From assembly GCF_006546655.1 (NCBI RefSeq), contig NZ_VIAQ01000010.1, forward strand, positions 1 to 64,000: DNA of 64,000 nt, written 5' to 3'. The translations under genes and the position numbers were made by a program. This stretch comes from Methanolobus vulcani (GTDB lineage: Archaea; Halobacteriota; Methanosarcinia; Methanosarcinales; Methanosarcinaceae). The notes under the pieces are model-generated. The model did no database searches and was not told the DNA's origin. It worked only from the letters and a program-made list of their open reading frames with translations. Below, in pieces: positions 42,858 through 50,525 of this stretch (positions within the stretch are counted from its first letter, which is position 1; each line of letters begins with the position of its first letter).

Positions 42858-44093
42858 TCAGACAAATTCTACGTCATTATCAACTGGATTTCGCAGAACT
42901 TCACCGCTTGAAGCATTGATTTCTACTGAATTTCTCTGACCTTTGACTTCCCATACAGGCACATAGACAAGTTCTACATCAAGATTGATGTCTGATGCAT
43001 CTGGCTTAAACTTTTTGTGTTCGGAAATTATTGTTTCTCCCTGTGTAGCATCAAAACGCAGATCACGGGTATATTCATCAATAATATCATCAAGCAATTT
43101 CGTTGTGGCCTCTTGCTCAGATGTCGCAGGCATTTTGACATCATATTCCACATTTGGAACAGAAACTGTATTCTGTACATTCTGAAGGTTCACTTCTTCA
43201 GGATTCCCATTCAGGGCATTAACATAACCGGAACCATCACCGGAGATATCTATTATCTTAGAACGATAGTGATGCTCCACATTCAGGGAGTAATTGTACC
43301 TCCAGAAAGGAACGAATTTCAGAACAGCCGCATTAGCTCCACGGATATGAGGAGCCGCTATTGAATATGCACGGTCCTCGGATACATTTACAGGTGGGGA
43401 GTGAAGGCTCATAACAATTGGTTCTTCAGATGCAAGGTTTACCGGAGCTGAAGGAGCTTCCACAAATGATTCTTCCTCTGAAATTGTTTCCGGCTCCTCG
43501 AATGTTTCGGGTACATAAGATTCCTCGGGAGCAGGCTCTACAGACGGGGCAGCGCCACGAGGGCGATAATACTGAACCTCCATGGGTTTATTGTCAGGAA
43601 TCACCGGAGCTCTTGGCGGACGTGATGCCAGAGATGCTTCAAGAACTTTTTCTTCCACATGTGAGGAAGAACCGGTACCAAATATCGCATTGATAGCTTC
43701 TTTTGCGACTTCATCAACACTGCTGGAAGCAGGTTTCTTAGTACTCAGCACATCAAGAAGTTGAAGGTCTTTGGTACTTCCTTCCATATCTGCAAGTATT
43801 GCCCTTCCAATCCTTACAGCCATATCGTCACGTGTCCACACAGTCAGGCCGACGTCATGTGCATTTAGTAAGAATGACTCGCTTACGTCACTTGCCAGTA
43901 TGTAAAGACCTTGTCCTTCTGTAACCTGACTTTTAAAGTCCCTTATATCCTCAAGGTCAGGATTGTATGAAAGTCTGATAAATGTCTTTAAGCCGTCCTT
44001 TTCGGCTATCAGATCAAACCTGAATGATTCGGACATGTCATAGCCCGCTGATATGAAAATATCCCTCAAAATTCGCACTAGTTCCTGTTTCAT
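42858..44093 (-). CDS. Unknown protein with a restriction-nuclease-like N-terminus
   Basis: About 411 residues in three parts. Residues 1-110 (IFISAGYDMSESFRFDLIAE followed by a strand, GLYILASDVSESFLLNAHDV and VWTRDDM) have a rhythm like a PD-(D/E)XK or Mrr-type fold, but the catalytic lysine is not evident, so it may be inactive. Residues about 115-250 are a low-complexity linker rich in Glu, Pro, Ser and Ala. Residues 250-411 form a separate domain containing VPFWRYNYSLNVEHHYRSKI and ELVYVPVWEVKGQRNSVEIN, repeated phrases that suggest a two-repeat beta fold. Not recognised with confidence. It follows the RAD55-like gene by 88 nt. Confidence 0.7.
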   Translation of the reverse strand: MKQELVRILRDIFISAGYDMSESFRFDLIAEKDGLKTFIRLSYNPDLEDIRDFKSQVTEGQGLYILASDVSESFLLNAHDVGLTVWTRDDMAVRIGRAILADMEGSTKDLQLLDVLSTKKPASSSVDEVAKEAINAIFGTGSSSHVEEKVLEASLASRPPRAPVIPDNKPMEVQYYRPRGAAPSVEPAPEESYVPETFEEPETISEEESFVEAPSAPVNLASEEPIVMSLHSPPVNVSEDRAYSIAAPHIRGANAAVLKFVPFWRYNYSLNVEHHYRSKIIDISGDGSGYVNALNGNPEEVNLQNVQNTVSVPNVEYDVKMPATSEQEATTKLLDDIIDEYTRDLRFDATQGETIISEHKKFKPDASDINLDVELVYVPVWEVKGQRNSVEINASSGEVLRNPVDNDVEFV

Positions 44094-44181
44094 TATGATC
44101 ATTATCCATTTTGCCGGTTAATTAAAATAGCTTTCTGTGAATAAAAAAGTAAAGGTAAAAATGACCCTGAAATGGGCCGTA

Positions 44182-44946
44182 TCAGAGGACACGAGTAGTT
44201 GTTTCAAGCTCAATTCCTTTATGTGTAACCATGTAAGAAATTGTCCTGTTAGGAACCAGCATTCCACGCATCTTCCGTATCATGATCGTTCTCTCTATCT
44301 CACTTCCACGTTCTTTTATCCTGAATTCGACAACCCCGTCACATATGTGGCGTAAGGTGTTCTCGGTAATAGAATCATGCATGCCGCTTGTCATCAGTAT
44401 TAAGTGAATTGCTCCTGTGGCTTTTCCAATCGAAGAGATCATTTCAATAGCATCAACCACACTAGCCAGGTTATAAGCACGCAGGAAATATGATATTGAA
44501 TCTATAACACCACGATATTTTTCAGTCCTCGGCTGTTTCACTGTTGCTTTAAGAAGACCCATAGAATCTATTCCCTTTTTAAGGAAATCCTTAGCCGAGA
44601 TATCGCTGGTGAACTCTTTAGGGAGAACACTGTAGAATCTTGGGAGATATGCGTCCACAAATTGTAGCTGCCCATCCTCCATAAATTTCTCTACATCCCA
44701 TTTCATATCCTCCATCTCATGGACTATCTCCTGAGCCGGATGCTCTGATGTGAAATAAAAGACATCTTCATTGTTCAGAAGACCACCGTAAACAAACTGC
44801 TGGGCAAACATCTCAGAGTTTGCTCCCGGTTCTGCAAGAATAAGAATAGTTGTTCCCGGAGGAACCCCTCCTCCAAGCTGTACATCAAGTCCGCCTATAC
44901 CTGTAGGGATTTTGAATCCACCTGTACCATCAAAACTGTAATCCAT
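44182..44946 (-). CDS. RAD55/KaiC-like protein with a degenerate Walker A
   Basis: A 254-residue RecA-fold protein of the RAD55 group that archaea carry in many copies. The opening GFKIPTGIGGLDVQLGGGVP is typical, but the Walker A position reads ILAEPGANSEMFAQQFVYGG, lacking the Lys-Thr/Ser that grips nucleotide phosphates. The Walker B strand is recognisable as AIHLILMTSGMHDSITENTL with no obvious catalytic acid. It is therefore probably a non-hydrolysing regulatory relative. It lies upstream of the unknown gene at 42858 on the same strand. ATG 44946 follows AGGGGTCAAACT. Confidence 0.85.
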   Translation of the reverse strand: MDYSFDGTGGFKIPTGIGGLDVQLGGGVPPGTTILILAEPGANSEMFAQQFVYGGLLNNEDVFYFTSEHPAQEIVHEMEDMKWDVEKFMEDGQLQFVDAYLPRFYSVLPKEFTSDISAKDFLKKGIDSMGLLKATVKQPRTEKYRGVIDSISYFLRAYNLASVVDAIEMISSIGKATGAIHLILMTSGMHDSITENTLRHICDGVVEFRIKERGSEIERTIMIRKMRGMLVPNRTISYMVTHKGIELETTTRVL

Positions 44947-45050
44947 AGTTTGACCCCTGATAATAAAAATATTTAGATATAATTTGCGATTAATTATATT
45001 AATACAGATAGATAATAGTATTTTATAGTATATAGCAATTAGTGGTGCAC

Positions 45051-45413
45051 ATGATAAATCTCGATGACCTCAAATATGACAATGGTCTTATCCAAGCCAT
45101 TGCACAGGACAGTAATACCAAAGAAGTGCTTATGTGCGCCTTCATGAACAGGGAAGCACTTGAGAAAACAATTGAGACCGGTATTGCTCACTACTGGAGC
45201 CGCAGCAGGCAAAATCTCTGGAAGAAAGGAGAAAGTTCAGGTCATACCCAGAAAATCGTTGAAATACGCGTTGATTGTGACATGGATGCCATACTTATGC
45301 TGGTCGAGCAAACAGGAGGAGCATGTCATACAGGATTCCGTTCATGTTTTTACAGAACAATAGACGGAAAAGAAGTCGGAGAGAAAGTTTTCAACCCGGA
45401 AGATGTTTACTGA
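45051..45413 (+). CDS. hisI: Phosphoribosyl-AMP cyclohydrolase
   Basis: Third step of histidine synthesis. The small monofunctional HisI shows the family motifs [42 protein letters not shown] and the zinc ligands in [22 protein letters not shown] (Asp and Cys clusters). Start ATG at 45051 is preferred over two GTG codons upstream; GTGGTG serves as the binding site. It stands alone, 30 kb from hisGAB. About 106 nt separate it from the PIN-ATPase gene. Confidence 0.95.
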   Translation: MINLDDLKYDNGLIQAIAQDSNTKEVLMCAFMNREALEKTIETGIAHYWSRSRQNLWKKGESSGHTQKIVEIRVDCDMDAILMLVEQTGGACHTGFRSCFYRTIDGKEVGEKVFNPEDVY

Positions 45414-45519
45414 AAAACATACGTAATTGACTGCTAACACAAACAGCAGTTACTTTTTTTGCGCTGCCTGAAGCAGGGTGGCAATATAATATTATAGAAT
45501 CAACAGCTTATTCGTAATT

Positions 45520-47361
45520 ATGGAAGAGAGTTCACAAAACAGGCAAATAATAGTTCCTGATACCAGTGCGGTAATAGACGGTATCCTTTCAGGAAGGATA
45601 CGCGATGAGGGACTCAGGGATGTAGATATATATGTACCTGAAGCAGTTATGGCTGAACTGGAAGCCCAGGCAAACCGCGGGCTTGAGATCGGATACAAGG
45701 GTCTTGAAGAGGTTCAGGAACTCCAGAAGTTCGCTGAAAGCGGCGATATCAGATTATTTTTCACAGGTATCAGACCTAATTCTGACCAGGTTAAACTTGC
45801 AAAGGGCGGGGAGATAGATGCCCTTATTAGAGAGACAGCAGTTGAGCTTAAAGCTAAATTTGTCACAGGAGACAAAGTCCAGTCACTTGTTGCAAAAGCA
45901 AAGGGACTTGATGTGGATTTTGTTAAGCCTCCAATAGAGGAATTCGGACCGCTTCTCATTGATGAGTTTTTCACACCAGACACAATGTCAGTGCACCTGA
46001 AACACAAGGTCTGCCCTATGGCAAAGAGAGGTTCCATAGGAAATGTGCAGTACATGAAGATCAGGGATGAGCCCTGCACGTACTATGAACTGAAAATGAT
46101 TTCACGGGAGTTACTTGACAGGGCACGCTCTGATCAGGAATCATTCACAGAAATGTCATTCAGTGGTGCAACGGTACTCCAGATAAGGAACATGAGGATA
46201 GCTATTTCCACACCACCGTTCTCTGATGATGTTGAAATTACAATTGTAAGGCCTATTGCATCTGTTTCACTTGAAGAGTATCGTCTTAGCGATGTGCTTA
46301 AGGAAAGAATAATGACCCAGAGAGGAATCCTCTTCGCAGGACCTCCTGGTGCAGGTAAATCCACTTTTGCAGCAGGAGTTGCAATCTACCTGAAAGACAG
46401 GGGATTCGTTGTCAAGACCATGGAATCTCCTCGTGACCTGCAGGTTCCGGGAGAGATCACCCAGTACGCACCTCTTGACGGAAGTCTGGAGAATACAGCC
46501 GATGTGCTGCTGCTTGTGCGTCCTGATTATACTATATATGACGAGGTGCGCAAAACCAGAGACTTTGAGACTTTTGGAGACATGAGACTTGCCGGTGTGG
46601 GTATGATAGGAGTGGTCCATGCAAACCGCGCAGTAGACGCAATCCAGAGACTTATCGGAAGGGTGGAACTTGGTGTTATTCCCCAGGTTGTTGATACGGT
46701 TATTTTCATCGACAAGGGAGAGATCGCAAAGGTACAGGTACTTGAGTTCACGGTGAAGGTGCCTGCCGGAATGATGGAGGCTGACCTTGCAAGACCGGTG
46801 ATTCTTGTTTCTGATCTTGAGACTGGAAAGAACGAGTTTGAGATATACACCTACGGTGAGCAGGTTGTTGTAATGCCACTTGGTGGTGAACAACAGAGAA
46901 GCCCTTCATGGAAACTTGCAGAAGGGGAACTAAAGGATTATATCAGTAACTATGCCAGCGGTCCGATAGAAGTGGAAATGGTCTCAGATAACCGTGCTTT
47001 TGTACGTGTAGGAGATAAAGAACTTCCAAGAGTGATCGGTAAGGGTGGAAAGACCATTGATGAGATTGAAAGGTCACTGGGAATTCATATAGATGTGCGC
47101 AAGTTTGAGGAGGGGGAAGAGCGCAGGCCCCGTGAAAAGAAGGAATATCACCCTATCATTGAACGCAGCAAAAAGCATGTTATACTCAATGTCCCTGAGG
47201 CTGCAGCAAGAGATGTTGAAGTCTATGCAGGTGAAGGATTCCTGTTCTCAGCAACTGTTGGCAGACATGGAGATATCAAGGTGCGATCTGATTCAGAGGT
47301 TGCACACGATATTATGTATGCCTTGCAGGAAGGAGAAGTTATCTGGGTTAAAGAGATCTGA
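45520..47361 (+). CDS. PIN-PilT ATPase-KH protein (PINc/VapC family ATPase)
   Basis: A 613-residue protein conserved in archaea. An N-terminal PIN domain (IIVPDTSAVIDGILSGRI at 10-30, then acidic residues Glu and Asp in the middle) suggests ribonuclease action, followed by a PilT/VirB11-type ATPase (about 250-440) with Walker A FAGPPGAGKSTFAAGVAIYL and DYTIYDEVRKTRDFETFGDM, and a C-terminal KH RNA-binding motif (RVIGKGGKTIDEIERSLGIH, about 510-530). The combination indicates an ATP-driven RNA nuclease acting in the cytoplasm. A terminator hairpin follows at once. Confidence 0.93.
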   Translation: MEESSQNRQIIVPDTSAVIDGILSGRIRDEGLRDVDIYVPEAVMAELEAQANRGLEIGYKGLEEVQELQKFAESGDIRLFFTGIRPNSDQVKLAKGGEIDALIRETAVELKAKFVTGDKVQSLVAKAKGLDVDFVKPPIEEFGPLLIDEFFTPDTMSVHLKHKVCPMAKRGSIGNVQYMKIRDEPCTYYELKMISRELLDRARSDQESFTEMSFSGATVLQIRNMRIAISTPPFSDDVEITIVRPIASVSLEEYRLSDVLKERIMTQRGILFAGPPGAGKSTFAAGVAIYLKDRGFVVKTMESPRDLQVPGEITQYAPLDGSLENTADVLLLVRPDYTIYDEVRKTRDFETFGDMRLAGVGMIGVVHANRAVDAIQRLIGRVELGVIPQVVDTVIFIDKGEIAKVQVLEFTVKVPAGMMEADLARPVILVSDLETGKNEFEIYTYGEQVVVMPLGGEQQRSPSWKLAEGELKDYISNYASGPIEVEMVSDNRAFVRVGDKELPRVIGKGGKTIDEIERSLGIHIDVRKFEEGEERRPREKKEYHPIIERSKKHVILNVPEAAARDVEVYAGEGFLFSATVGRHGDIKVRSDSEVAHDIMYALQEGEVIWVKEI

Positions 47362-47395
47362 TGACGCCGTCATCATGCATCTTTTCTATTTTTAC
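47360..47395 (+). terminator. Terminator after the PIN-ATPase gene
   Basis: GATGAC (47360-47365) and GTCATC (47369-47374) form a perfect 6-bp stem on a 3-nt loop directly at the stop codon, followed by a T-rich tail (CTTTTCTATTTTT at about 47381-47393). Confidence 0.65.
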
Positions 47396-47487
47396 AGACT
47401 TTTTATCATACATTAACGAATTTTACAAACAGCCATTGAAGAGTTCAAAACCTATTTATATGCAAAAATAATTAATTTTTAATTAGA

Positions 47488-49074
47488 ATGGATGTTGATA
47501 TAAAACGTGGCTATGAGATCCTCCCGAACAACACTATAATCTTCGGGATCAGGATTACCAATAATACAGATATTGCTATTTCTGATGTGCAGGTTATTCT
47601 TGATTATAATGAATCTGTTTTCGAGTTACAGGAAGATAGAATACTGAAACTGGGAAACATCCCGCCAACCATTGCAAAAACTGCAAAATTTGTCCTGAAG
47701 CCCACGACATGTATCCATAACGAAAAGATAGAAGCGAGTATAATATATCGTGATACTAACCGCGAAAAGCATATGGTTGCCATGCAGGCAAAAGAAGTTC
47801 ATTGTATTGTCCCTTTCCTGAACGCAAAGCCATTTACAAGAGAGGACTTTCTTCAATTATCCGGCACATGGAACACTGTTGACCTTGGAATTAATTTTGA
47901 AGATATTAGTGCAGAACAGATAATATCTTTCCTGATGCAGACCTGTGCAAGAAATCTCTATGCTGTAGATGGATATGCAATCAAAGAAGGTAGCGTACTC
48001 CATTTTTCAAGTGAAGCAACAGACAGTAATACTCATTACCTGCTGACATCCCTGATAAAAGAAAATGCAGGACTGACCCAGATTATGTTCAGGGCAGCTT
48101 CTGACAGGAAGTCAGGGTTAGATGGTTTTCTCAATGAGATCGTGTCCGGGCTCAAAAATCTTGTCAGTACAGTCAATTCTGCAAATGATATAGGGTTCAT
48201 CAAAAAAAAGCTGATAACCAATATTATAGATACAGTAGTTCCGAGAAGCAATTTATCGACTGGAAACAATGGATTTTCGGTAAATACTAAAAGAGATCTA
48301 ATGCAAAAAAGCAGGTCAAATGACCTTAAAGGGGATAAGCAAAATTACCTGAAACCTGAAGATGTCGATGTTGCCAGAATGTATGATTCTTATTTGAAAG
48401 AGGTTAAAAATAAGCCTGATACCAAAATAGCTGCCAGCACGGATTCAGACATTTCAGATTCTTCATATCCCCAGGAACTTTTTACTTCTGAAAGAGAGCT
48501 AAGAAACGTCCGCAGCACCAGCCCTACCAGAAAAGAAAAAGCGACTGAAAAGAGACCTGAAAGATCAAAGAAAAAAATGCTAAGACAGGCATTGGTCATT
48601 GCTTTTGTTTTGTTAAGTGCTGTGCTTCTGATACAAAATACAGGATTAAAAGAAAGAATCGCAGGAGAATACGCTTCATCGTCATCCGCTTCTGCGGAGA
48701 ATGTTGTTATAACCTTTTTCAATGCTACAAATGAAGGTGATTTTACCACTGCTTTCAATCTATGCGAGGGACAGGATTTCCTTGTGCCTGCAAGTATCAA
48801 GATGATTTTAGCCAACAATGGAATAGAAGCAGGTGGAATCAAAGAGTTCAATATAGTGTCAACAACTGTTGCAGATGACCTTGCGTTTATTGAAAGTAAT
48901 TGTACCGCAGTCACCTTTGACACCGTGGGAAATGAGAATGATCCGATTGTCATTTCCGTATATTTCCAGTTGCAAAAAAGCGATTCGAGCTGGGTTATTA
49001 CAGGAATAGCATTCGACCAGCCTTATGGAACTGGTGCAGGTGAAAATGAAACTGGTGAAGATGAGCAAGAATGA
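47488..49074 (+). CDS. Membrane protein with appendage-like N-terminal region and outer NTF2-like domain
   Basis: A 528-residue protein of unknown function. Residues 1-105 look like an Ig/adaptin-appendage beta-sandwich (IRITNNTDIAISDVQVILDY then a turn, CIHNEKIEASIIYRD). Residues about 108-205 then form an alpha/beta platform (EDISAEQIISFLMQTCARNL and SNTHYLLTSLIKENAGLTQI). This order and the central helix resemble the gamma-COP/AP appendage, by eye only. A disordered, basic linker follows (255-362), then one membrane helix (364-383) and a C-terminal domain (400-520) with the NTF2/DUF4878-like phrase VVITFFNATNEGDFTTAFNL. The cytoplasmic head and outer domain suggest a receptor or sensor. 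Confidence 0.65.
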   Translation: MDVDIKRGYEILPNNTIIFGIRITNNTDIAISDVQVILDYNESVFELQEDRILKLGNIPPTIAKTAKFVLKPTTCIHNEKIEASIIYRDTNREKHMVAMQAKEVHCIVPFLNAKPFTREDFLQLSGTWNTVDLGINFEDISAEQIISFLMQTCARNLYAVDGYAIKEGSVLHFSSEATDSNTHYLLTSLIKENAGLTQIMFRAASDRKSGLDGFLNEIVSGLKNLVSTVNSANDIGFIKKKLITNIIDTVVPRSNLSTGNNGFSVNTKRDLMQKSRSNDLKGDKQNYLKPEDVDVARMYDSYLKEVKNKPDTKIAASTDSDISDSSYPQELFTSERELRNVRSTSPTRKEKATEKRPERSKKKMLRQALVIAFVLLSAVLLIQNTGLKERIAGEYASSSSASAENVVITFFNATNEGDFTTAFNLCEGQDFLVPASIKMILANNGIEAGGIKEFNIVSTTVADDLAFIESNCTAVTFDTVGNENDPIVISVYFQLQKSDSSWVITGIAFDQPYGTGAGENETGEDEQE

Positions 49075-49110
49075 ATGATTATCTTTTAATTGCAATCATA
49101 TCAAAACGCA

Positions 49111-49557
49111 TCAAATTGTTCCCTTTTCTGTAATTCTTTCAAGAAAATGCTTGTTATACCTGTCCTCATAGTATTTCCAGTCAAGATACATTGACATGAT
49201 GTAGCACTCTACATCCACACGCATACCTTCATGCCGTGAAAATATCAGGACATTTGGCCTTATTATCTCAAAATTTAGAACATAACCTGTGTCATTGATC
49301 ACGATAAGGTCCAGTTTATCACTTTTCAGCAGGTCGGAAAGCTCATTTATCAGGTCAATCCGTTTGTAGATCCTTTCTTTTTCCGTTAGTGTCTCAGAAA
49401 GATAAACACCGATGTCCACATCACTCAACGGACCTGCCGTGTCCTCTGCAACCGAACCAAAAAGGTAGGCAAGCTCAACAGATTCTTCTTTACGAAAGAA
49501 TTCTCTCAGAAGAGGAAGAAGTTCTTCTTTGTTAAGACACGGAGCTCTTTCTATCAT
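49111..49557 (-). CDS. MNT-type minimal nucleotidyltransferase (orphan MntA-like)
   Basis: A 148-residue protein with the GSx10DxD motif of minimal nucleotidyltransferases: AYLFGSVAEDTAGPLSDVDIGVYLSE. These are usually antitoxins that AMPylate a HEPN toxin (MntA-HepT). The C-terminal half (FEIIRPNVLIFSRHEGMRVD, then a helix) is present and fits such antitoxins. No HEPN gene is found beside it: downstream is the convergent membrane protein and upstream is the palindrome cluster. It may be a lone survivor, or act on a distant partner. Confidence 0.85.
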   Translation of the reverse strand: MIERAPCLNKEELLPLLREFFRKEESVELAYLFGSVAEDTAGPLSDVDIGVYLSETLTEKERIYKRIDLINELSDLLKSDKLDLIVINDTGYVLNFEIIRPNVLIFSRHEGMRVDVECYIMSMYLDWKYYEDRYNKHFLERITEKGTI

Positions 49558-49703
49558 GATAAAAACGACAAGGATTTCTAAATTTTTCTATGTGTTTTTA
49601 AGTAATAAAGATTGAGTGATGTTGAGTTTATGGGTGACCACATTTTATGTGGGGTTTTGTAGTCACCTGCGTATAAGTTTACAATAGAGCATTTTCAGGG
49701 TTT

Positions 49704-49817
49704 ATCGTTAAGCAAAATCGTTAACTGGGGTTAACGATAGAATTTGCCGTGAATTAGGCCTATTGACAAGTATTTTTGTCCTGAATTTTGCTATCGTTAA
49801 ATCGTAAAGTTAACGAT
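49704..49817. repeat. Cluster of five ATCGTTAA-type palindromic repeats
   Basis: The octamer ATCGTTAA or its complement occurs five times in 114 bp: 49704-49711, 49717-49724, 49731-49738 (complement), 49793-49800 and 49810-49817 (complement). Two pairs face each other: ATCGTTAAC and GTTAACGAT across 4 nt (49717-49738), and TATCGTTAA and TTAACGATA across 9 nt (49792-49818). AAAAT or TTTTG runs next to them add further symmetry. It lies 147-260 nt upstream of the MNT gene and after the methyltransferase gene; no gene lies in 49558-49886. Roles as operator, terminator or replication-type binding site are all possible. Confidence 0.7.
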
Positions 49818-49886
49818 AACTCACCTTATGAAGAAGAATCGTAAACTTTGTGGGAACTTTCAATCAAAATATTCCAGCATCATAAC

Positions 49887-50444
49887 TCAAGCTTTTCCCA
49901 ACAACACAACCTTATTAGGAAACATCTTCGGCCTGTCCACTACCACAAACCCGACCTTACCGGCAATATCAAGCATCTCACCAAATGCCTGTTTTGAAAC
50001 ATGCATCGGTGGCTCAACTATGAGAATACTGCCATCTTTTCTAATCAAGGAAGACAGTTCCCTGAAGAAACTCTCCTTATCCGGCAGTTCGTGAACAACG
50101 TAGAAAAGAAAAACAAAGTCAAACTCCCCGGATACTCCTATTCTGTCACTTTCGCATTTGTGAAGCTCTATATTCAGTTCTTCCCCAGACAGCTTGATCT
50201 TCTCTTTTACCTTCTGAAGCATGCCTTCCTGAAGATCAACTGCCACCACACGACCGCTTTTTCCGACCATCCGACCCATGTCCATTGTGAAAAATCCCGG
50301 ACCGCAGCCAATTTCCAGAACTTCCATCCCTTCCCTGACATAGGGACCGAGTATCTTCTGCGGATTCTGCAGCCATCTGCGAATCCTGTTATCGAGGCTG
50401 CCGGACTTTTCTACAGGGCATACGTTGGTTTTGTCGTGGGACAT
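49887..50444 (-). CDS. Class I SAM-dependent methyltransferase
   Basis: A 185-residue enzyme with the classical AdoMet loop VLEIGCGPGFFTMDMGRMVG, an acidic end of strand two (VVAVDLQEGMLQKV), and the fourth strand FDFVFLFYVVHELPDKESFF. The family is the small-molecule or membrane-linked methyltransferases of the UbiE/COQ5 fold. The substrate is unknown. It is 81 nt downstream of the DUF3427 helicase gene on the same strand. Confidence 0.9.
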   Translation of the reverse strand: MSHDKTNVCPVEKSGSLDNRIRRWLQNPQKILGPYVREGMEVLEIGCGPGFFTMDMGRMVGKSGRVVAVDLQEGMLQKVKEKIKLSGEELNIELHKCESDRIGVSGEFDFVFLFYVVHELPDKESFFRELSSLIRKDGSILIVEPPMHVSKQAFGEMLDIAGKVGFVVVDRPKMFPNKVVLLGKA

Positions 50445-50525
50445 GTGAGGGTGCTCTTTTGGAGGGATTATTAGGAAGTTGGGTTTGTGGGGATAAATAA
50501 GCTTTCTATAGAGAAATAAAAAATA

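Noticed and set aside
49704-49817. Replication origin iterons
   Set aside because: No Orc1/Cdc6 gene or AT-rich unwinding element flanks it, and the octamer is unlike archaeal origin boxes.
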